Shown piece by piece: positions 44,634 through 55,399 of a stretch of DNA of 64,000 nucleotides. The notes under the pieces were generated by a model. That model ran no database searches. It was not told the DNA's origin and saw only the letters and a list, made by a program, of their open reading frames with translations. Both the position numbers and the translations under genes were made by a program. The stretch's first letter is position 1. Each line of letters begins with the position of its first letter. Source of the stretch: Actinotalea caeni (GTDB lineage: Bacteria > Actinomycetota > Actinomycetes > Actinomycetales > Beutenbergiaceae); assembly GCF_009733795.1 (NCBI RefSeq), contig NZ_WNXX01000002.1:124001-188000 (forward strand), read 5' to 3'.

Positions 44634-47108
44634 CTACTCGTTGTCCCCGCCGGTGTCGGTGGTGCCCTGCACGCCCGCGGTGTCGACCTGGTCGCCGGCG
44701 TCGGGCCACACCCAGTCACGGACCTCGGGGATGTCCTCGCCGTGCTCGCGCGTCCAGCGGCGAGCGGCGAGGCGGGCGTCGGCCATCTGCTGCCGCAGCC
44801 CGGCGGCGCGTGCCCCGAGCGAGGGCACCCGGTCGATGACGTCCATGACCAGGTGGTAGCGGTCGAGGTCGTTGAGCATCACCATGTCGAACGGTGTCGT
44901 GGTGGTGCCCTCCTCCTTGTACCCGCGCACGTGCAGGTTCGCGTGACCGTGCCGGCGATAGGTGAGCCGGTGGATGAGCCACGGGTAGCCGTGGAACGCG
45001 AAGATGATCGGCGAGCCGGTCGTGAAGATCGTGTCGAAGTCGCGGTCGGACAGGCCGTGCGGGTGCTCGCCCTCGTTCTGCAGCCGCATGAGGTCGACGA
45101 CGTTGACCACCCGCACCTTGAGGTCGGGCAGGTGCCGCCGCAGCAGGTCGGCCGCCGCCAGCGTCTCCAGCGTCGGGATGTCGCCCGCGCACGCGAGCAC
45201 GACGTCGGGCTCCTCGCCCTCGACCTCGCTGCCGGCCCACTCCCAGATGCCGAGGCCGCGGGTGCAGTGGGCGATGGCGGCGTCGATGTCGAGGAACTGC
45301 GGTCCGGGCTGCTTCCCCGCGACGACGACGTTGACGTAGTTGCGGCTGCGCAGGCAGTGGTCGTAGGTCGACAGCAGCGTGTTGGCGTCCGGCGGCAGGT
45401 ACACCCGCACGACCTCGGGCTTCTTGTTGAGCACGTGGTCGAGGAAGCCGGGGTCCTGGTGGCTGAAGCCGTTGTGGTCCTGCCGCCACACGTGCGAGGA
45501 CAGCAGGTAGTTGAGGCTCGCGATCGGGCGCCGCCACGGGATCTCGCGCGTGACGTCCAGCCACTTGGCGTGCTGGTTGAACATCGAGTCGATGATGTGG
45601 ATGAACGCCTCGTAGCAGTTGAACAGGCCGTGCCGCCCGGTGAGCAGGTAGCCCTCCAGCCAGCCCTGGCACTGGTGCTCGCTGAGCACCTCGACCACGC
45701 GCCCCTCGGGAGCCAGGTGGTCGTCGTCGTCCTCGGGGAGGATCTGCGCGTTCCACTGCTTGGAGGTCGCCTCGTACACGGCCTGCAAGCGGTTCGACGC
45801 CGTCTCGTCGGGCCCGAAGATGCGGAAGTTGTCCGGGTTGCGGCGGATCACCTCCGCCAGCCAGGTCCCGAGCACCTTGGTCGACTCGGCGATCGCGCCC
45901 GCGGGCGTGGGGACGTCGACGGCGAACTCGCGGAAGTCCGGCATCCGCAGGTCGCGCAGCAGCAGCCCGCCGTTGGCGTGCGGGTTCGCGCTCATGCGCA
46001 GGTCGCCGCGCGGCGCGAGCGCAGCGAGGTCGGGGCGCAGCGCACCGCCGTCGTCGAAGAGCTCCTCGGGGCGGTAGGAGCGCAGCCAGTCCGCGAGCAC
46101 CTGCAGGTGCTCGGGGGTGTCGCGGGCGTTGGCGAGCGGCACCTGGTGGGAGCGCCACGAGCCCTCGGTGCGGTGGCCGTCGATCTCGTCGGGGCACGTC
46201 CACCCCTTGGGGGTGCGGAAGACGATCATCGGCCACAGCGGGCGCTCGCTGCCGCCGTCGGCCGCGGCGGCCTTGATCCGGGCGATGTGGTCGAGCACGT
46301 CGTCGAGCAGCTGCGCGAACCGGCGGTGGATGTCGCGCACGGGCTCGTCGTCGAACCCCGCGGTGAACAGGTACGGCGTGTGCCCGTACCCGCGCATGAG
46401 CTCGGCCAGCTCCTCCTCGGGGATCCGCGCGAGCAGCGTGGGGTTGGCGATCTTGTACCCGTTGAGGTGCAGGATCGGCAGCACGACGCCGTCGGTCGCG
46501 GGGTTGAGCAGCTTGTTGCCGTGCCAGCCGGTGGCGAGCGGGCCGGTCTCGGCCTCGCCGTCGCCGACGACGCACGCGACCAGCAGGTCCGGGTTGTCGA
46601 ACGCGGCGCCGTAGGCGTGCGACAGCGAGTAGCCGAGCTCGCCGCCCTCGTGGATCGACCCGGGCGTCTCCGGCGCGACGTGGCTGGGGATGCCGCCGGG
46701 GAAGGAGAACTGCCGGAACAGCTTCCGCATGCCCTCCTCGTCGCCGGTGATGTCGGGGTAGGTCTCGGTGTAGGTGCCCTCGAGGTAGGCGCTCGCGACC
46801 AGCCCGGGGCCGCCGTGGCCGGGTCCGGTGATGTAGATCGTGCTGGTCTCGCGCTCGGCGATCGCGCGGTTGAGGTGGGCGTAGAGGAAGGTCAGCCCGG
46901 GCGTGGTGCCCCAGTGGCCGAGCAGCCGCGGCTTGATGTCGTCGCGCGTGAGCTCGCGCCGCAGCAGCGGGTTGTCCAGCAGGTAGATCTGGCCGACCGA
47001 CAGGTAGTTGGCGGCGCGCCACCACGCGTCGATGCGGTCGAGGGTCTCGTCGTCGAGGTCGCGCGCGGGTCGCGCGGGCCAGGCGGTGGTCTCCTGCGTA
47101 GTGGTCAT
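44634..47108 (-). CDS. xfp: Xylulose-5-phosphate/fructose-6-phosphate phosphoketolase
   Basis: 824 residues, near the family's usual 790-825. Thiamine diphosphate enzyme cleaving xylulose-5-P or fructose-6-P to acetyl phosphate and an aldose phosphate. Conserved: [24 protein letters not shown], the TPP motif [42 protein letters not shown] and [13 protein letters not shown]. Followed after about 220 bases by pta-ackA, which use the acetyl phosphate. Confidence 0.96.
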   Translation of the reverse strand: MTTTQETTAWPARPARDLDDETLDRIDAWWRAANYLSVGQIYLLDNPLLRRELTRDDIKPRLLGHWGTTPGLTFLYAHLNRAIAERETSTIYITGPGHGGPGLVASAYLEGTYTETYPDITGDEEGMRKLFRQFSFPGGIPSHVAPETPGSIHEGGELGYSLSHAYGAAFDNPDLLVACVVGDGEAETGPLATGWHGNKLLNPATDGVVLPILHLNGYKIANPTLLARIPEEELAELMRGYGHTPYLFTAGFDDEPVRDIHRRFAQLLDDVLDHIARIKAAAADGGSERPLWPMIVFRTPKGWTCPDEIDGHRTEGSWRSHQVPLANARDTPEHLQVLADWLRSYRPEELFDDGGALRPDLAALAPRGDLRMSANPHANGGLLLRDLRMPDFREFAVDVPTPAGAIAESTKVLGTWLAEVIRRNPDNFRIFGPDETASNRLQAVYEATSKQWNAQILPEDDDDHLAPEGRVVEVLSEHQCQGWLEGYLLTGRHGLFNCYEAFIHIIDSMFNQHAKWLDVTREIPWRRPIASLNYLLSSHVWRQDHNGFSHQDPGFLDHVLNKKPEVVRVYLPPDANTLLSTYDHCLRSRNYVNVVVAGKQPGPQFLDIDAAIAHCTRGLGIWEWAGSEVEGEEPDVVLACAGDIPTLETLAAADLLRRHLPDLKVRVVNVVDLMRLQNEGEHPHGLSDRDFDTIFTTGSPIIFAFHGYPWLIHRLTYRRHGHANLHVRGYKEEGTTTTPFDMVMLNDLDRYHLVMDVIDRVPSLGARAAGLRQQMADARLAARRWTREHGEDIPEVRDWVWPDAGDQVDTAGVQGTTDTGGDNE

Positions 47109-47254
47109 GGACGCCTCCTCGTGTCGTCGTGCCCATCCAAGCCGACACGGGCCGATCTGTCCTCGCGACCTCGGTCCCGATCAGCGTGCGCCGGTCCGTC
47201 GCCGGCGCGGCCTCGTCGGTCGGGGCCGCCGTCGGCGGCACCTACCCTGGAGGG

Positions 47255-48061
47255 GTGCGTGACTGGCTCCGGGCGGCGACCACCCCTCGCATGCTCGGCA
47301 TCTTCGCCCTGCTGCTGGTGGGGGCGGTCGTCTGCGTGCGGCTCGGGGCCTGGCAGATCGACCGCGCGGTCGGTGCCGCGGAGCGGCAGGCGGCCATCGA
47401 GCAGGCCGCGCGCGAGCAGGCGCCGCCGGTCCCGATGGCCGACGTCGTCGCGCCGCAGACGTCCTTCACGCAGGCGATGGTCGGCACCCGTGTCGAGGTG
47501 GTCGGGCACTGGGAGCCGGAGCTCGCCTTCTGGGTGCCCGACCGCGACCTCGCAGGCGAGACCGGGTACGTGCTGCTGACGGCGTTCCGCGAGGAGGCGA
47601 CCGGTGCGCTGCTGCCGGTCGTGCGCGGCTGGGTGCCGGAGAGGTCGGAGGCGTACCTCGAGCTGCCGACGGGGACCGTGACCGTGCTGGGGTTCGTCGA
47701 CGGCTCCGAGGCCACCGAGTCCGGCAGCCCCGACGGCGACGAGATCGAGGCCGTCAGCAGCGGCGCGCTCGTGAACCTGTGGGGCGGCCCGATCTACGCC
47801 GGCAACATCATCCTCGTCTCCGCCGACCCTGCGCTCGGAGCCCCCGGCACCGCGCCCGACGGCGTCGCCCCGATCGAGGCGCTGCCGCCGCCGGAGCTGC
47901 CGACCGGTGGGCTCAACCTCCGCAACCTGCTCTACGCCGTCGAGTGGTTCGTCTTCGGCGGCTTCGCGCTGTTCCTGTGGTGGCGCATGGTCCGCGACGA
48001 GGTCGTCGTGCAGCGTGCCGAGCGCGCCCCGACCCCGGCCGCACCGACGCCGGCCGCCTGA
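47255..48061 (+). CDS. SURF1 family cytochrome oxidase assembly protein
   Basis: 268 residues from GTG 47255; TACCCT at 47243-47248 is exactly six bases upstream (leaderless pattern). Two membrane segments bracket an external domain: LGIFALLLVGAVVCVRLGAWQIDR at the N-terminus, with the GxWQ motif, and NLLYAVEWFVFGGFALFLWWR at the C-terminus, with the family Y..EWF motif. Helps haem insertion into cytochrome c oxidase. It stands alone, divergent from xfp. Confidence 0.9.
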   Translation: MRDWLRAATTPRMLGIFALLLVGAVVCVRLGAWQIDRAVGAAERQAAIEQAAREQAPPVPMADVVAPQTSFTQAMVGTRVEVVGHWEPELAFWVPDRDLAGETGYVLLTAFREEATGALLPVVRGWVPERSEAYLELPTGTVTVLGFVDGSEATESGSPDGDEIEAVSSGALVNLWGGPIYAGNIILVSADPALGAPGTAPDGVAPIEALPPPELPTGGLNLRNLLYAVEWFVFGGFALFLWWRMVRDEVVVQRAERAPTPAAPTPAA

Positions 48062-48078
48062 GCCGACCGCCCTTCTGG

Positions 48079-48129
48079 CCGAGCTCGCACCGTCCCGCCG
48101 ACTTCGCACGGTGCGCGGTGCGAGCTCGG
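48079..48129. repeat. Perfect 14-bp inverted repeat related to the 19-bp family
   Basis: CCGAGCTCGCACCG (48079-48092) and CGGTGCGAGCTCGG (48116-48129) are perfect inverses flanking a 23-base loop that itself carries CCGACTTCGCAC. The related GGGAACTCGGGG follows at about 48139-48150. The TGCGAxCTCGG core resembles the modules at 40.8-41.1 kb. It lies between surf1 and the next gene's promoter and could double as a terminator. Confidence 0.75.
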
Positions 48130-48187
48130 CGGGAAGGCGGGAACTCGGGGTCCCTGCGTGCGCGGTGGCGGGCGCTAGCCTGCGGCG

Positions 48188-48610
48188 GTGACGTGGCGCA
48201 TCCGGCCCTTCGAGGCGACCGACCGCGACGCCGTCGTGCGGCTGTGGCAGCGCTGCGGGCTGACCCGGCCGTGGAACGACCCGGGGCGCGACATCGACCG
48301 CAAGCTCACGGTGCAGCGCGAGCTGTTCGTCGTGGGGGAGGTCGACGGCGTCGTCGTCGCCTCGGTGATGGCGGGCTTCGACGGTCACCGCGGCTGGCTG
48401 AACTACCTGGCCGTCGACCCCGACCACCGCGGCCGCGGCCACGGCCGTGCGCTGGTCGAGCACGTCGAGCGTGCCCTGGAGGCCCTCGGCTGCCCCAAGG
48501 TCAACCTGCAGGTCCGCACGGGCAACGCCGAGGCGCTCGCTTTCTACGCCGCGCTCGGCTACGGCACCGACGACGTCGTCAGCCTCGGCAAGGGCCTGGC
48601 CGCGGACTGA
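48188..48610 (+). CDS. GNAT family acetyltransferase, YpeA-like
   Basis: 140 residues. Acetyl-CoA loop NYLAVDPDHRGRGHGRALVEHVERAL with the R-G-x-G-x-A/G motif, and the NAEALAFYAALGYGTDDVVSLGKGL C-terminus. Preceding PWNDPGRDIDRKLTVQRELFVVGE matches the YpeA subgroup. GTG start six bases after TAGCCT (48176-48181). Function unknown beyond acetyl transfer. Confidence 0.88.
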   Translation: MTWRIRPFEATDRDAVVRLWQRCGLTRPWNDPGRDIDRKLTVQRELFVVGEVDGVVVASVMAGFDGHRGWLNYLAVDPDHRGRGHGRALVEHVERALEALGCPKVNLQVRTGNAEALAFYAALGYGTDDVVSLGKGLAAD

Positions 48611-48649
48611 GCGCCTGCTCCTCGCCGAGGTGGGCGAGGGGAGCGGGCG

Positions 48650-50383
48650 CTACTCCTGCTGCCAGGAGTGCCAGAGGGCGGCGTAGGACCCCTCGGCGGC
48701 GACGAGGTCGTCGTGGGGGCCGATCTCGCTGATGCGGCCGTCGGCGACCACGGCGACGCGGTCGGCGTCGTGCGCGGTGTGCAGCCGGTGCGCGATCGCG
48801 ACCACGGTGCGGCCCGACAGCACGGCGGACAGCGACCGCTCCAGGTGCCGCGCGGCCCGCGGGTCGAGCAGCGAGGTCGCCTCGTCGAGCACGAGCGTGT
48901 GCGGGTCGAGCAGCACGAGCCGCGCGAGCGCCACCTGCTGCGCCTGCGCAGGCGTGAGCGTGACGCCGCCCGAGCCGACCTCGGTCGCCAGCCCGTGCTC
49001 GAGCGCGGACACCCAGCCCCACGCGTCGACGGCGCGCAGCGCGTCGGCGAGCTCGGCGTCGGTCGCGTCGCTCTTGGCCAGCCGTAGGTTCTGCGCGATC
49101 GTGCCCACGAACACGTGGTGCTCCTGGGTGACCAGCGCGACCTGGCCCCGCAGCTCCTCCAGCTCGAGGTCGACGAGCGGCACGTCGCCGACCGTGACCC
49201 GGCCGCCGGTGGGCGGGTGGATGCCCGCGAGCATCCGCCCCAGCGTCGACTTGCCCGCGCCCGACGGCCCGACGATCGCGAGCCGCTCGCCCGGCCGCAG
49301 GTCGAGGTCGATGCCGTGCAGCACGTCGTGGCCCTCGCGGTAGGCGTAGCGCAGGTCGCGGGCGTGGATGTCGTCCGCGGTCGCCGTGGCACCGGTCGCC
49401 TCGCGGTCGGGCGCCACCAGCGACACCCCGAAGATCCGCGACAGCCGCGCCGTGCCCACCTGGATCTCGTCCAGCCAGAAGATCAGCTCGTCGACCGGCC
49501 CGATGACCTGGACGGCGTAGAGCACCACGGTGGTCACCGCGCCGACCGTCGCCTGCCCGCTGCCGGCGAGGTAGGCGCCCCACGCCAGCACCGCCACGAT
49601 CGGGAGGATGAACGCGCCGTCCAGCCCGGGGAACAGCCACGACCGCAGCCACAGCGTGTAGCGCTCGGCCTCGAACGCCTCGCGGACGTCGGCGTCGATG
49701 CGCGCCCGGCGCCGGGCGCCGAGACCGAGCGCGTCGACCGTGCGCGCGCCCTCGACCGACTCGGTGAGCGAACCGTTGATCGTGGCGTAGGCGGCCGACT
49801 CCCGCAGGTAGCCCGGTGCCGCGCGCTCGAGGTACCAGCGGCACACCACGAGCAGCAGCGGTACCCCGACGAACATGCCGAGCGCCACGAGCCCGTTGGT
49901 GAGCACCGCGGCGAGCACCGTCAGCAGGATGCTCGCGACCGACACCAGCACGCGCGGCACGCCGAAGCGCACCGTGAAGTTGATGCGGTCGACGTCGTTG
50001 GTCGTGCGTGCCACGAGGTCGCCGGTGCCGGCGCGCTCGACGGTCGACAGCGGCAGCGAGGTGACGGTGTCGACGAGCTCCTCGCGCATCTCGGCGAAGA
50101 CCTGCTCGCCGAGCACGATCGAGGCGCGCTGCGCGAACCGCACGAGCACGGTCTGCAGCAGCACCGCCACGGCGAGCGTGGCGGCGAGCGTGTTGAGCGC
50201 CGACGCCGTCGTGCCCCGTGAGACGTCGTCGATGATCCGACCGAGCAGCCAGGGCCCGGCGAGGCCCGCGACCGCGGCACCGGTGTGCAGCGCGACGACG
50301 CCGGCCAGCGCGCCGCGGTGGCGCACGAGCAGCTCGGCGGTGCGGGCGCGCAGCACCGCGCCGTCGGCGATAGGCAGCTTCAT
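48650..50383 (-). CDS. ABC exporter half-transporter with intact Walker A and lost signature motif
   Basis: 577 residues: a six-span exporter membrane domain (about 1-310), then an ATP-binding domain. Walker [11 protein letters not shown]-loop [12 protein letters not shown], Walker [14 protein letters not shown] and H-loop AIAHRLHT are intact, but the LSGGQ signature is replaced by LTPAQAQQ. Its partner, encoded immediately upstream with a four-base overlap, has the reverse pattern, so the two would make one composite ATP site. Cargo unknown. Confidence 0.92.
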   Translation of the reverse strand: MKLPIADGAVLRARTAELLVRHRGALAGVVALHTGAAVAGLAGPWLLGRIIDDVSRGTTASALNTLAATLAVAVLLQTVLVRFAQRASIVLGEQVFAEMREELVDTVTSLPLSTVERAGTGDLVARTTNDVDRINFTVRFGVPRVLVSVASILLTVLAAVLTNGLVALGMFVGVPLLLVVCRWYLERAAPGYLRESAAYATINGSLTESVEGARTVDALGLGARRRARIDADVREAFEAERYTLWLRSWLFPGLDGAFILPIVAVLAWGAYLAGSGQATVGAVTTVVLYAVQVIGPVDELIFWLDEIQVGTARLSRIFGVSLVAPDREATGATATADDIHARDLRYAYREGHDVLHGIDLDLRPGERLAIVGPSGAGKSTLGRMLAGIHPPTGGRVTVGDVPLVDLELEELRGQVALVTQEHHVFVGTIAQNLRLAKSDATDAELADALRAVDAWGWVSALEHGLATEVGSGGVTLTPAQAQQVALARLVLLDPHTLVLDEATSLLDPRAARHLERSLSAVLSGRTVVAIAHRLHTAHDADRVAVVADGRISEIGPHDDLVAAEGSYAALWHSWQQE

Positions 50384-52155
50384 CGTGCCCCCTCCTCGGC
50401 CATGGCCTCGCGGGCCCCGTCGCCGTCGTCGGCCGCCGCGCGGCTGACCACGCGGCGGTAGCGCGACGCCCACTGCTCGCCCTCGGCGGCCCGGTCCAGC
50501 AGGTCGCGGTGCGTGCCGCGCGCGACGACCCTGCCGTCGACGACGAACGCGACGTCGTCGACCTGGTCGAGCACGAGCGGGCTCGCCGAGACGACCGCGG
50601 TCGTGCGGCCCGCGCGGGCCGCGCGCAGGTTGGCCGCGATCCGCGCCTCGGTGTGGGCGTCGACGGCGGAGGTCGGCTCGATCAGCAGCAGCACCTCGGC
50701 GTCGGTGAGCAGCGCGCGGGCGAGCGCGACGCGCTGCCGCTGCCCGCCGGAGAGCGAGCGGCCCTTCTCGGTGAGCTCGCCCTGCAGCCCGTCGGGCATC
50801 GAGTCGAGGACGTCCTGGGCGTCGGCGACGCGGATCGCCTCGAGCAGCTGCTCGGTGGTCGCGTGGCCGCGGACGTCGAGCTCGGCCGCGAGCGTGCCGG
50901 TGAACAGCGCGGGCGTGGACTCCGAGAGGACGATCCGCTCCCGGACCGCCGCGAGCGGGAAGGCCGTGAGCGGGACGCCGTCCCACGTGACCTCGGCGGC
51001 AGAGGCATCGAAGCGGGCCATCCGGGTGAGGATCGCGGCGCTGCCGTCGGGGTCCGGGCTGACGACGGCCACGAGCTGCCCGGGCCGCAGCTCCAGACCC
51101 GAGCGCTCGTCGCGCAGGGGCGCGCCGGGCGCGGGCGGGGTGTCGGTGCCGGTGTCGGCCACGTCGTGCCGGGTGCGCAGCACCCCGATGATCTTGCGGG
51201 CCGCGACGACCGCGCGGGTGCCGTTCTGCACCGCCTGCGTGGCGGCGCGCAGCGGCTGGGTGAGGAACGTCGCGTAGCCGTAGAAGGTGACGAGCTGACC
51301 GGTCGAGATCTCGCCCCGCAGCGCCAGCTGGGCGCCGAACCAGACGACCCCGGTGAGGAACAGGCCTGGCAGGAGCACCTGCAGCGCGTCGAGCGTCGAC
51401 TGCGTGCGGGCGACGTCGACGCCGGCCTGCCGCACCCGCTGCGACTGCTCGGCGTAGCGCCGTGAGAACGCCTCCTCGCCGCCGATGCCGCGCAGGATCC
51501 GCAGCCCGGCGACCGTGTCGGTGCCGATCGTGGTCAGCCGGCCGGACTCCTCGCGCTGCCTGGCCTGCTTGGCCTGCAGCGGCTTGACCAGCAGCCCGAG
51601 GATCGCGGCGACGACGGGCAGCCCCACGAGCACGGCGACGCCGAGCGGCACCGAGCTGCCCATGAGCACGAACCCGACGACGACGTAGGTGACGACACCG
51701 CCGAGGAACCGCGCGGAGTGCGCGAACACCTCACCGAGCCGCAGCGCGTCCGACGCCACGGTCGCCACGACCTCGCCGGTCGGCAGCTCCTTGGTGATCG
51801 CCGACCCGGTCCGGGTGACGTGGTGCCCGACCATCTGGGAGGCGTTGAGCGAGGCGCGCAGCCAGTTCTGCACGTCGAAGCGGTGCCCGACCGAGCCAGC
51901 GACGACCGTGACCGCACCCACGCCGAGCAGCACGAGGCACCAGCGCAGCAGCGGCCAGGTCAGGCCGTGCTCGAGCCCGTCGTCGACGGCGCGGCCGAGC
52001 ACGTAGGGCAGCGCGGCCTGACAGATCGCGCCCAGGATGCCGAAGACGACACCGGCCGCGAGCACGCCGGCCTGACGCCGCGCCTGCCAGGTGAGGAAGG
52101 CGAGCGGCGTCGTCAGCGGGGGAGTGCCCGGATCGGCCTCGGGGAGTGGGCGCAC
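50380..52155 (-). CDS. ABC exporter half-transporter with degenerate Walker motifs
   Basis: 591 residues from GTG 52155, eight bases after TACCGT; GTG 52182 is an alternative giving nine more residues. Exporter-type membrane domain, then an ATP-binding domain in which Walker A is gone ([15 protein letters not shown] where GxxGxGKST is expected), Walker B has Ile for Asp ([11 protein letters not shown]) and the H-loop His is Ser (VVSASPLVL). The signature LSGGQRQR is perfect. It must act as the non-hydrolysing half of a heterodimer. Confidence 0.9.
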   Translation of the reverse strand: MRPLPEADPGTPPLTTPLAFLTWQARRQAGVLAAGVVFGILGAICQAALPYVLGRAVDDGLEHGLTWPLLRWCLVLLGVGAVTVVAGSVGHRFDVQNWLRASLNASQMVGHHVTRTGSAITKELPTGEVVATVASDALRLGEVFAHSARFLGGVVTYVVVGFVLMGSSVPLGVAVLVGLPVVAAILGLLVKPLQAKQARQREESGRLTTIGTDTVAGLRILRGIGGEEAFSRRYAEQSQRVRQAGVDVARTQSTLDALQVLLPGLFLTGVVWFGAQLALRGEISTGQLVTFYGYATFLTQPLRAATQAVQNGTRAVVAARKIIGVLRTRHDVADTGTDTPPAPGAPLRDERSGLELRPGQLVAVVSPDPDGSAAILTRMARFDASAAEVTWDGVPLTAFPLAAVRERIVLSESTPALFTGTLAAELDVRGHATTEQLLEAIRVADAQDVLDSMPDGLQGELTEKGRSLSGGQRQRVALARALLTDAEVLLLIEPTSAVDAHTEARIAANLRAARAGRTTAVVSASPLVLDQVDDVAFVVDGRVVARGTHRDLLDRAAEGEQWASRYRRVVSRAAADDGDGAREAMAEEGAR

Positions 52156-52229
52156 GACGAGCAACGGTAGGCCCGCGCGCACGCGCGAGACGACGTGTTA
52201 TCGCTCGCCGCGGCCGGTGGTGACGAGCG

Positions 52230-53225
52230 TCACCCCGCCAGCATCTCCAGCACGGCCCGCTCGAGGGCGCGCCGGCGGCTCTCGGGGGTGCGGTGCCGCT
52301 TCCGGGCGGCCTCGCCGATCGTCGTGCCGTTGCTGTACAGGTCGATCACGCGCGGGTCGATGTAGGAGCTGCGCGCCACGGTCGGGGTGTTGCCCAGGTA
52401 GTCGGCGACCTGCTGGACGGCGGCGCGCACGGCCCGCTTGCGCGACGCCTCGGACGTGCCGGGCTCGTCGGTGAGCGCGAGCTCGGTCGCCGCCAGCACG
52501 GTCCCGTGCCACGTGCGGAAGTCCTTGGCGGTGAGGTCGCCGTCGAAGAGGTCGCGCAGGTAGCCGTTGACGTCGTCGGCGACGAGGTCCAGCCAGCGGC
52601 GACGCTGCTGGTAGGCCAGCAGCCGCTCCCCGCTGCGGCGCCGGCGCATCGCCCGCAGCGCCTCGGAGACCTCCGGGTCGGCGATCTCGATCGTGTGCTC
52701 GATGCCGGACTTGCCGGTGAAGGAGAACACCAGCACGCCGTTGCGCTGGCGCACGTGCCGGCGTTCCAGCGTCGTCAGGCCGAAGCTGCCCGCCTCGGCG
52801 TAGACGTCGTTGCCGATGCGGAAGGCACCGACGTCGAGCAGCCGTGCCGCGACCGCCGTCGAGCGCTCCAGCGGCATGCCCGAGAGCGCGAGGTCGGCCG
52901 TGATGCGCCGTCGCGCCTTCTCCATCCGCTCGGCGGCGGCGAGCACCCGGTCGAACTTCATCCGGTCCCGCTTGAGCCGCCACTGCGGGTGGTAGAGGTA
53001 CTGCCGCCGCCCGGCGTCGTCGGTGCCGACCGCCTGCAGGTGGCCGTGGGGGAACGGGCAGATCCACACGTCGCGCCAGGCCGGCGGGATGACGAGCGCA
53101 CGGATGCGCTCGACGTCCTCCGGCGGCAGCGGGCGACCGTCGGCGCCGAGGTAGGCGAACCCGCGGCCCTGACGGCGTCGGGTCCAGCCCGGCATGCTCG
53201 GCGAGACGGTGCGGAGGCGGACCAT
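52230..53225 (-). CDS. Type IB DNA topoisomerase
   Basis: 331 residues from ATG 53225; CATGAT lies six bases upstream, another leaderless arrangement. N-terminal poxvirus/bacterial-type domain (GFAYLGADGRPLPPEDVERIRALVIPPAWRDVWI) and catalytic domain with VFSFTGKSGIEHTIE, DFRTWHGTV and the active-site Tyr in ARSSYIDPRVIDLY. It nicks and reseals one strand to relax supercoils without ATP. Stands alone. Confidence 0.93.
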   Translation of the reverse strand: MVRLRTVSPSMPGWTRRRQGRGFAYLGADGRPLPPEDVERIRALVIPPAWRDVWICPFPHGHLQAVGTDDAGRRQYLYHPQWRLKRDRMKFDRVLAAAERMEKARRRITADLALSGMPLERSTAVAARLLDVGAFRIGNDVYAEAGSFGLTTLERRHVRQRNGVLVFSFTGKSGIEHTIEIADPEVSEALRAMRRRRSGERLLAYQQRRRWLDLVADDVNGYLRDLFDGDLTAKDFRTWHGTVLAATELALTDEPGTSEASRKRAVRAAVQQVADYLGNTPTVARSSYIDPRVIDLYSNGTTIGEAARKRHRTPESRRRALERAVLEMLAG

Positions 53226-53283
53226 GACGCCATCATGAGGCCTCGTCGGCGAGCCAGGGGTCGGACCGGGGGACAATGGCGGC

Positions 53284-53703
53284 GTGAGCACCGCGCCCGG
53301 ACCCGAGCAGACCACCCAGCCCGCCGCCCCGACCCTCGACGTGCCCCGCGCGCGGACGGCGTTCGGCCGCTACCGGGTGATGGCGTTCGTCACCGGGTCG
53401 TTCCTGCTGCTGCTGTGCGTGGAGATGCTGCTCAAGTACGTGCTGCAGGTGAACGGCGTCGACGCCTCGGGCGAGCCGCGCGGCGTCATCGGGTCGTGGA
53501 TCGCGATCGTGCACGGCTGGATCTACGTGATCTACGCGGTCACGGTGTTCGACCTCTGGTCGCGCATGCGCTGGTCCTTCGGGCGCATCCTCGCGCTCAT
53601 CGCGGGGGGCGTCGTGCCGGTGCTGTCGTTCGTCATGGAGCGGCGGGCGCACCGGTGGTTCGAGGACCGCGTCGCGCAGGTCGAGGCCGCGCGGGCCGGC
53701 TGA
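53284..53703 (+). CDS. DUF3817 membrane protein
   Basis: 139 residues, GTG start six bases after GACAAT (53272-53277). A disordered 25-residue N-terminus, then three membrane segments: RVMAFVTGSFLLLLCVEMLLKYV, IAIVHGWIYVIYAVTVFDLW and FGRILALIAGGVVPVLSFVMERR. This is the DUF3817 domain; such genes commonly sit beside guaA in actinobacteria. Function unknown. Confidence 0.88.
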   Translation: MSTAPGPEQTTQPAAPTLDVPRARTAFGRYRVMAFVTGSFLLLLCVEMLLKYVLQVNGVDASGEPRGVIGSWIAIVHGWIYVIYAVTVFDLWSRMRWSFGRILALIAGGVVPVLSFVMERRAHRWFEDRVAQVEAARAG

Positions 53704-53771
53704 GCGGCCCGGACGAGGCGGGCGTCACGTCGCGCGGCCGCGGGTGAGGCCGGGACCTCTATCCTGACGGG

Positions 53772-55355
53772 GTGACGTCGCCCGCCGAGCTGCACCGCCC
53801 CGTCCTCGTCGTCGACTTCGGCGCCCAGTACGCCCAGCTGATCGCCCGCCGGGTGCGGGAGGCGAAGGTGTACTCCGAGATCGTCCCGCACTCGATGCCG
53901 GTCGCGGACATGCTCGCCAAGGAGCCGGCGGCGATCATCCTCTCGGGCGGGCCGTCGTCGGTCTACGCCGAGGGTGCGCCGCGCGTCGACCCCGCGCTGT
54001 TCGAGGCCGGGGTGCCGGTGCTGGGCATCTGCTACGGCTTCCAGGCGATGGCCGACGCGCTCGGCGGCACGGTCGCGCAGACCGGCACCCGCGAGTACGG
54101 CGGCACCGAGGTCGAGGTCGCCGCGGAGGGTGTGCTGCTCAAGGGCTCGCCGCCGGACCAGACGACCTGGATGTCCCACGGCGACGCGGTGCAGGCCGCG
54201 CCCGAGGGGTTCGAGGTGCTCGCAACCTCGCCCGGCTCGCCGGTGGCGGCGTTCGAGGACCGCAACCGACGGCTGTTCGGGATCCAGTGGCACCCCGAGG
54301 TCAAGCACTCCGCGCTGGGTCAGGACACGCTGACGAACTTCCTGTACGACGGCGCCGGGCTCACCCCGGACTGGACGCCCGGGAACGTCATCGCCGAGCA
54401 GGTCGAGGCGATCCGCGCCCAGGTGGGCGACGCCCGCGTCATCTGCGGCCTCTCCGGCGGCGTCGACTCCTCGGTGGCCGCCGCGCTGGTGCACCGCGCC
54501 GTCGGCGACCAGCTGACCTGCGTGTTCGTCGACCACGGGCTGCTGCGCGAGGGCGAGGCGGAGCAGGTCGAGGTCGACTTCGTGGCATCGACCGGCGTCA
54601 CCCTCAAGGTCGTCGACGCGCGCGAGCGGTTCCTCAGCGCGCTCGCGGGCGTGACCGACCCCGAGACCAAGCGCAAGATCATCGGTCGCGAGTTCATCCG
54701 CGTCTTCGAGCAGGCCGCGCGCGAGGTCGTGGCCGAGGCGCACGAGGGCGCGGGCTCCGGCGAGGTGCGGTTCCTCGTGCAGGGCACTCTCTACCCCGAC
54801 GTGGTGGAGTCCGGCGGCGGCGAGGGCGCGGCGAACATCAAGTCCCACCACAACGTCGGCGGCCTCCCGGACGACCTGCAGTTCGAGCTCGTCGAGCCGC
54901 TGCGCACGCTGTTCAAGGACGAGGTGCGGGCGGTCGGGCTCGAGCTCGGCGTGCCCGAGGCGATCGTGTGGCGGCAGCCGTTCCCCGGCCCAGGGCTGGG
55001 CATCCGGATCGTCGGCGAGGTGACGGCGGAGCGCCTGGAGACCCTGCGCGCCGCCGACGCGATCGCCCGCCACGAGCTCACGGCCGCCGGCCTGGACCGC
55101 GACATCTGGCAGTGCCCCGTGGTGCTGCTCGCGGACGTGCGCTCGGTCGGCGTGCAGGGCGACGGCCGCACCTACGGCCACCCGATCGTGCTGCGGCCGG
55201 TCTCCAGCGAGGACGCGATGACCGCCGACTGGACCCGGCTGCCGTACGAGGTGCTTGCCCGGATCTCGACCCGCATCACCAACGAGGTCCCCGACGTCAA
55301 CCGCGTCGTCCTCGACGTGACGAGCAAGCCGCCGGGCACGATCGAGTGGGAGTGA
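53772..55355 (+). CDS. guaA: GMP synthase (glutamine-hydrolysing)
   Basis: 527 residues. N-terminal class I glutaminase with catalytic Cys in [11 protein letters not shown] and [10 protein letters not shown] pyrophosphatase domain with the PP-loop [12 protein letters not shown] at about residue 230; C-terminal dimerisation domain ending KPPGTIEWE. Makes GMP from XMP, continuing from GuaB. TATCCT (53760-53765) is six bases before the GTG, so the mRNA is probably leaderless. Confidence 0.97.
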   Translation: MTSPAELHRPVLVVDFGAQYAQLIARRVREAKVYSEIVPHSMPVADMLAKEPAAIILSGGPSSVYAEGAPRVDPALFEAGVPVLGICYGFQAMADALGGTVAQTGTREYGGTEVEVAAEGVLLKGSPPDQTTWMSHGDAVQAAPEGFEVLATSPGSPVAAFEDRNRRLFGIQWHPEVKHSALGQDTLTNFLYDGAGLTPDWTPGNVIAEQVEAIRAQVGDARVICGLSGGVDSSVAAALVHRAVGDQLTCVFVDHGLLREGEAEQVEVDFVASTGVTLKVVDARERFLSALAGVTDPETKRKIIGREFIRVFEQAAREVVAEAHEGAGSGEVRFLVQGTLYPDVVESGGGEGAANIKSHHNVGGLPDDLQFELVEPLRTLFKDEVRAVGLELGVPEAIVWRQPFPGPGLGIRIVGEVTAERLETLRAADAIARHELTAAGLDRDIWQCPVVLLADVRSVGVQGDGRTYGHPIVLRPVSSEDAMTADWTRLPYEVLARISTRITNEVPDVNRVVLDVTSKPPGTIEWE

Positions 55356-55399
55356 CGGCCACGCCGTCGGTCCCGGGGCGCTGACGTAGGCTTCGGGCC

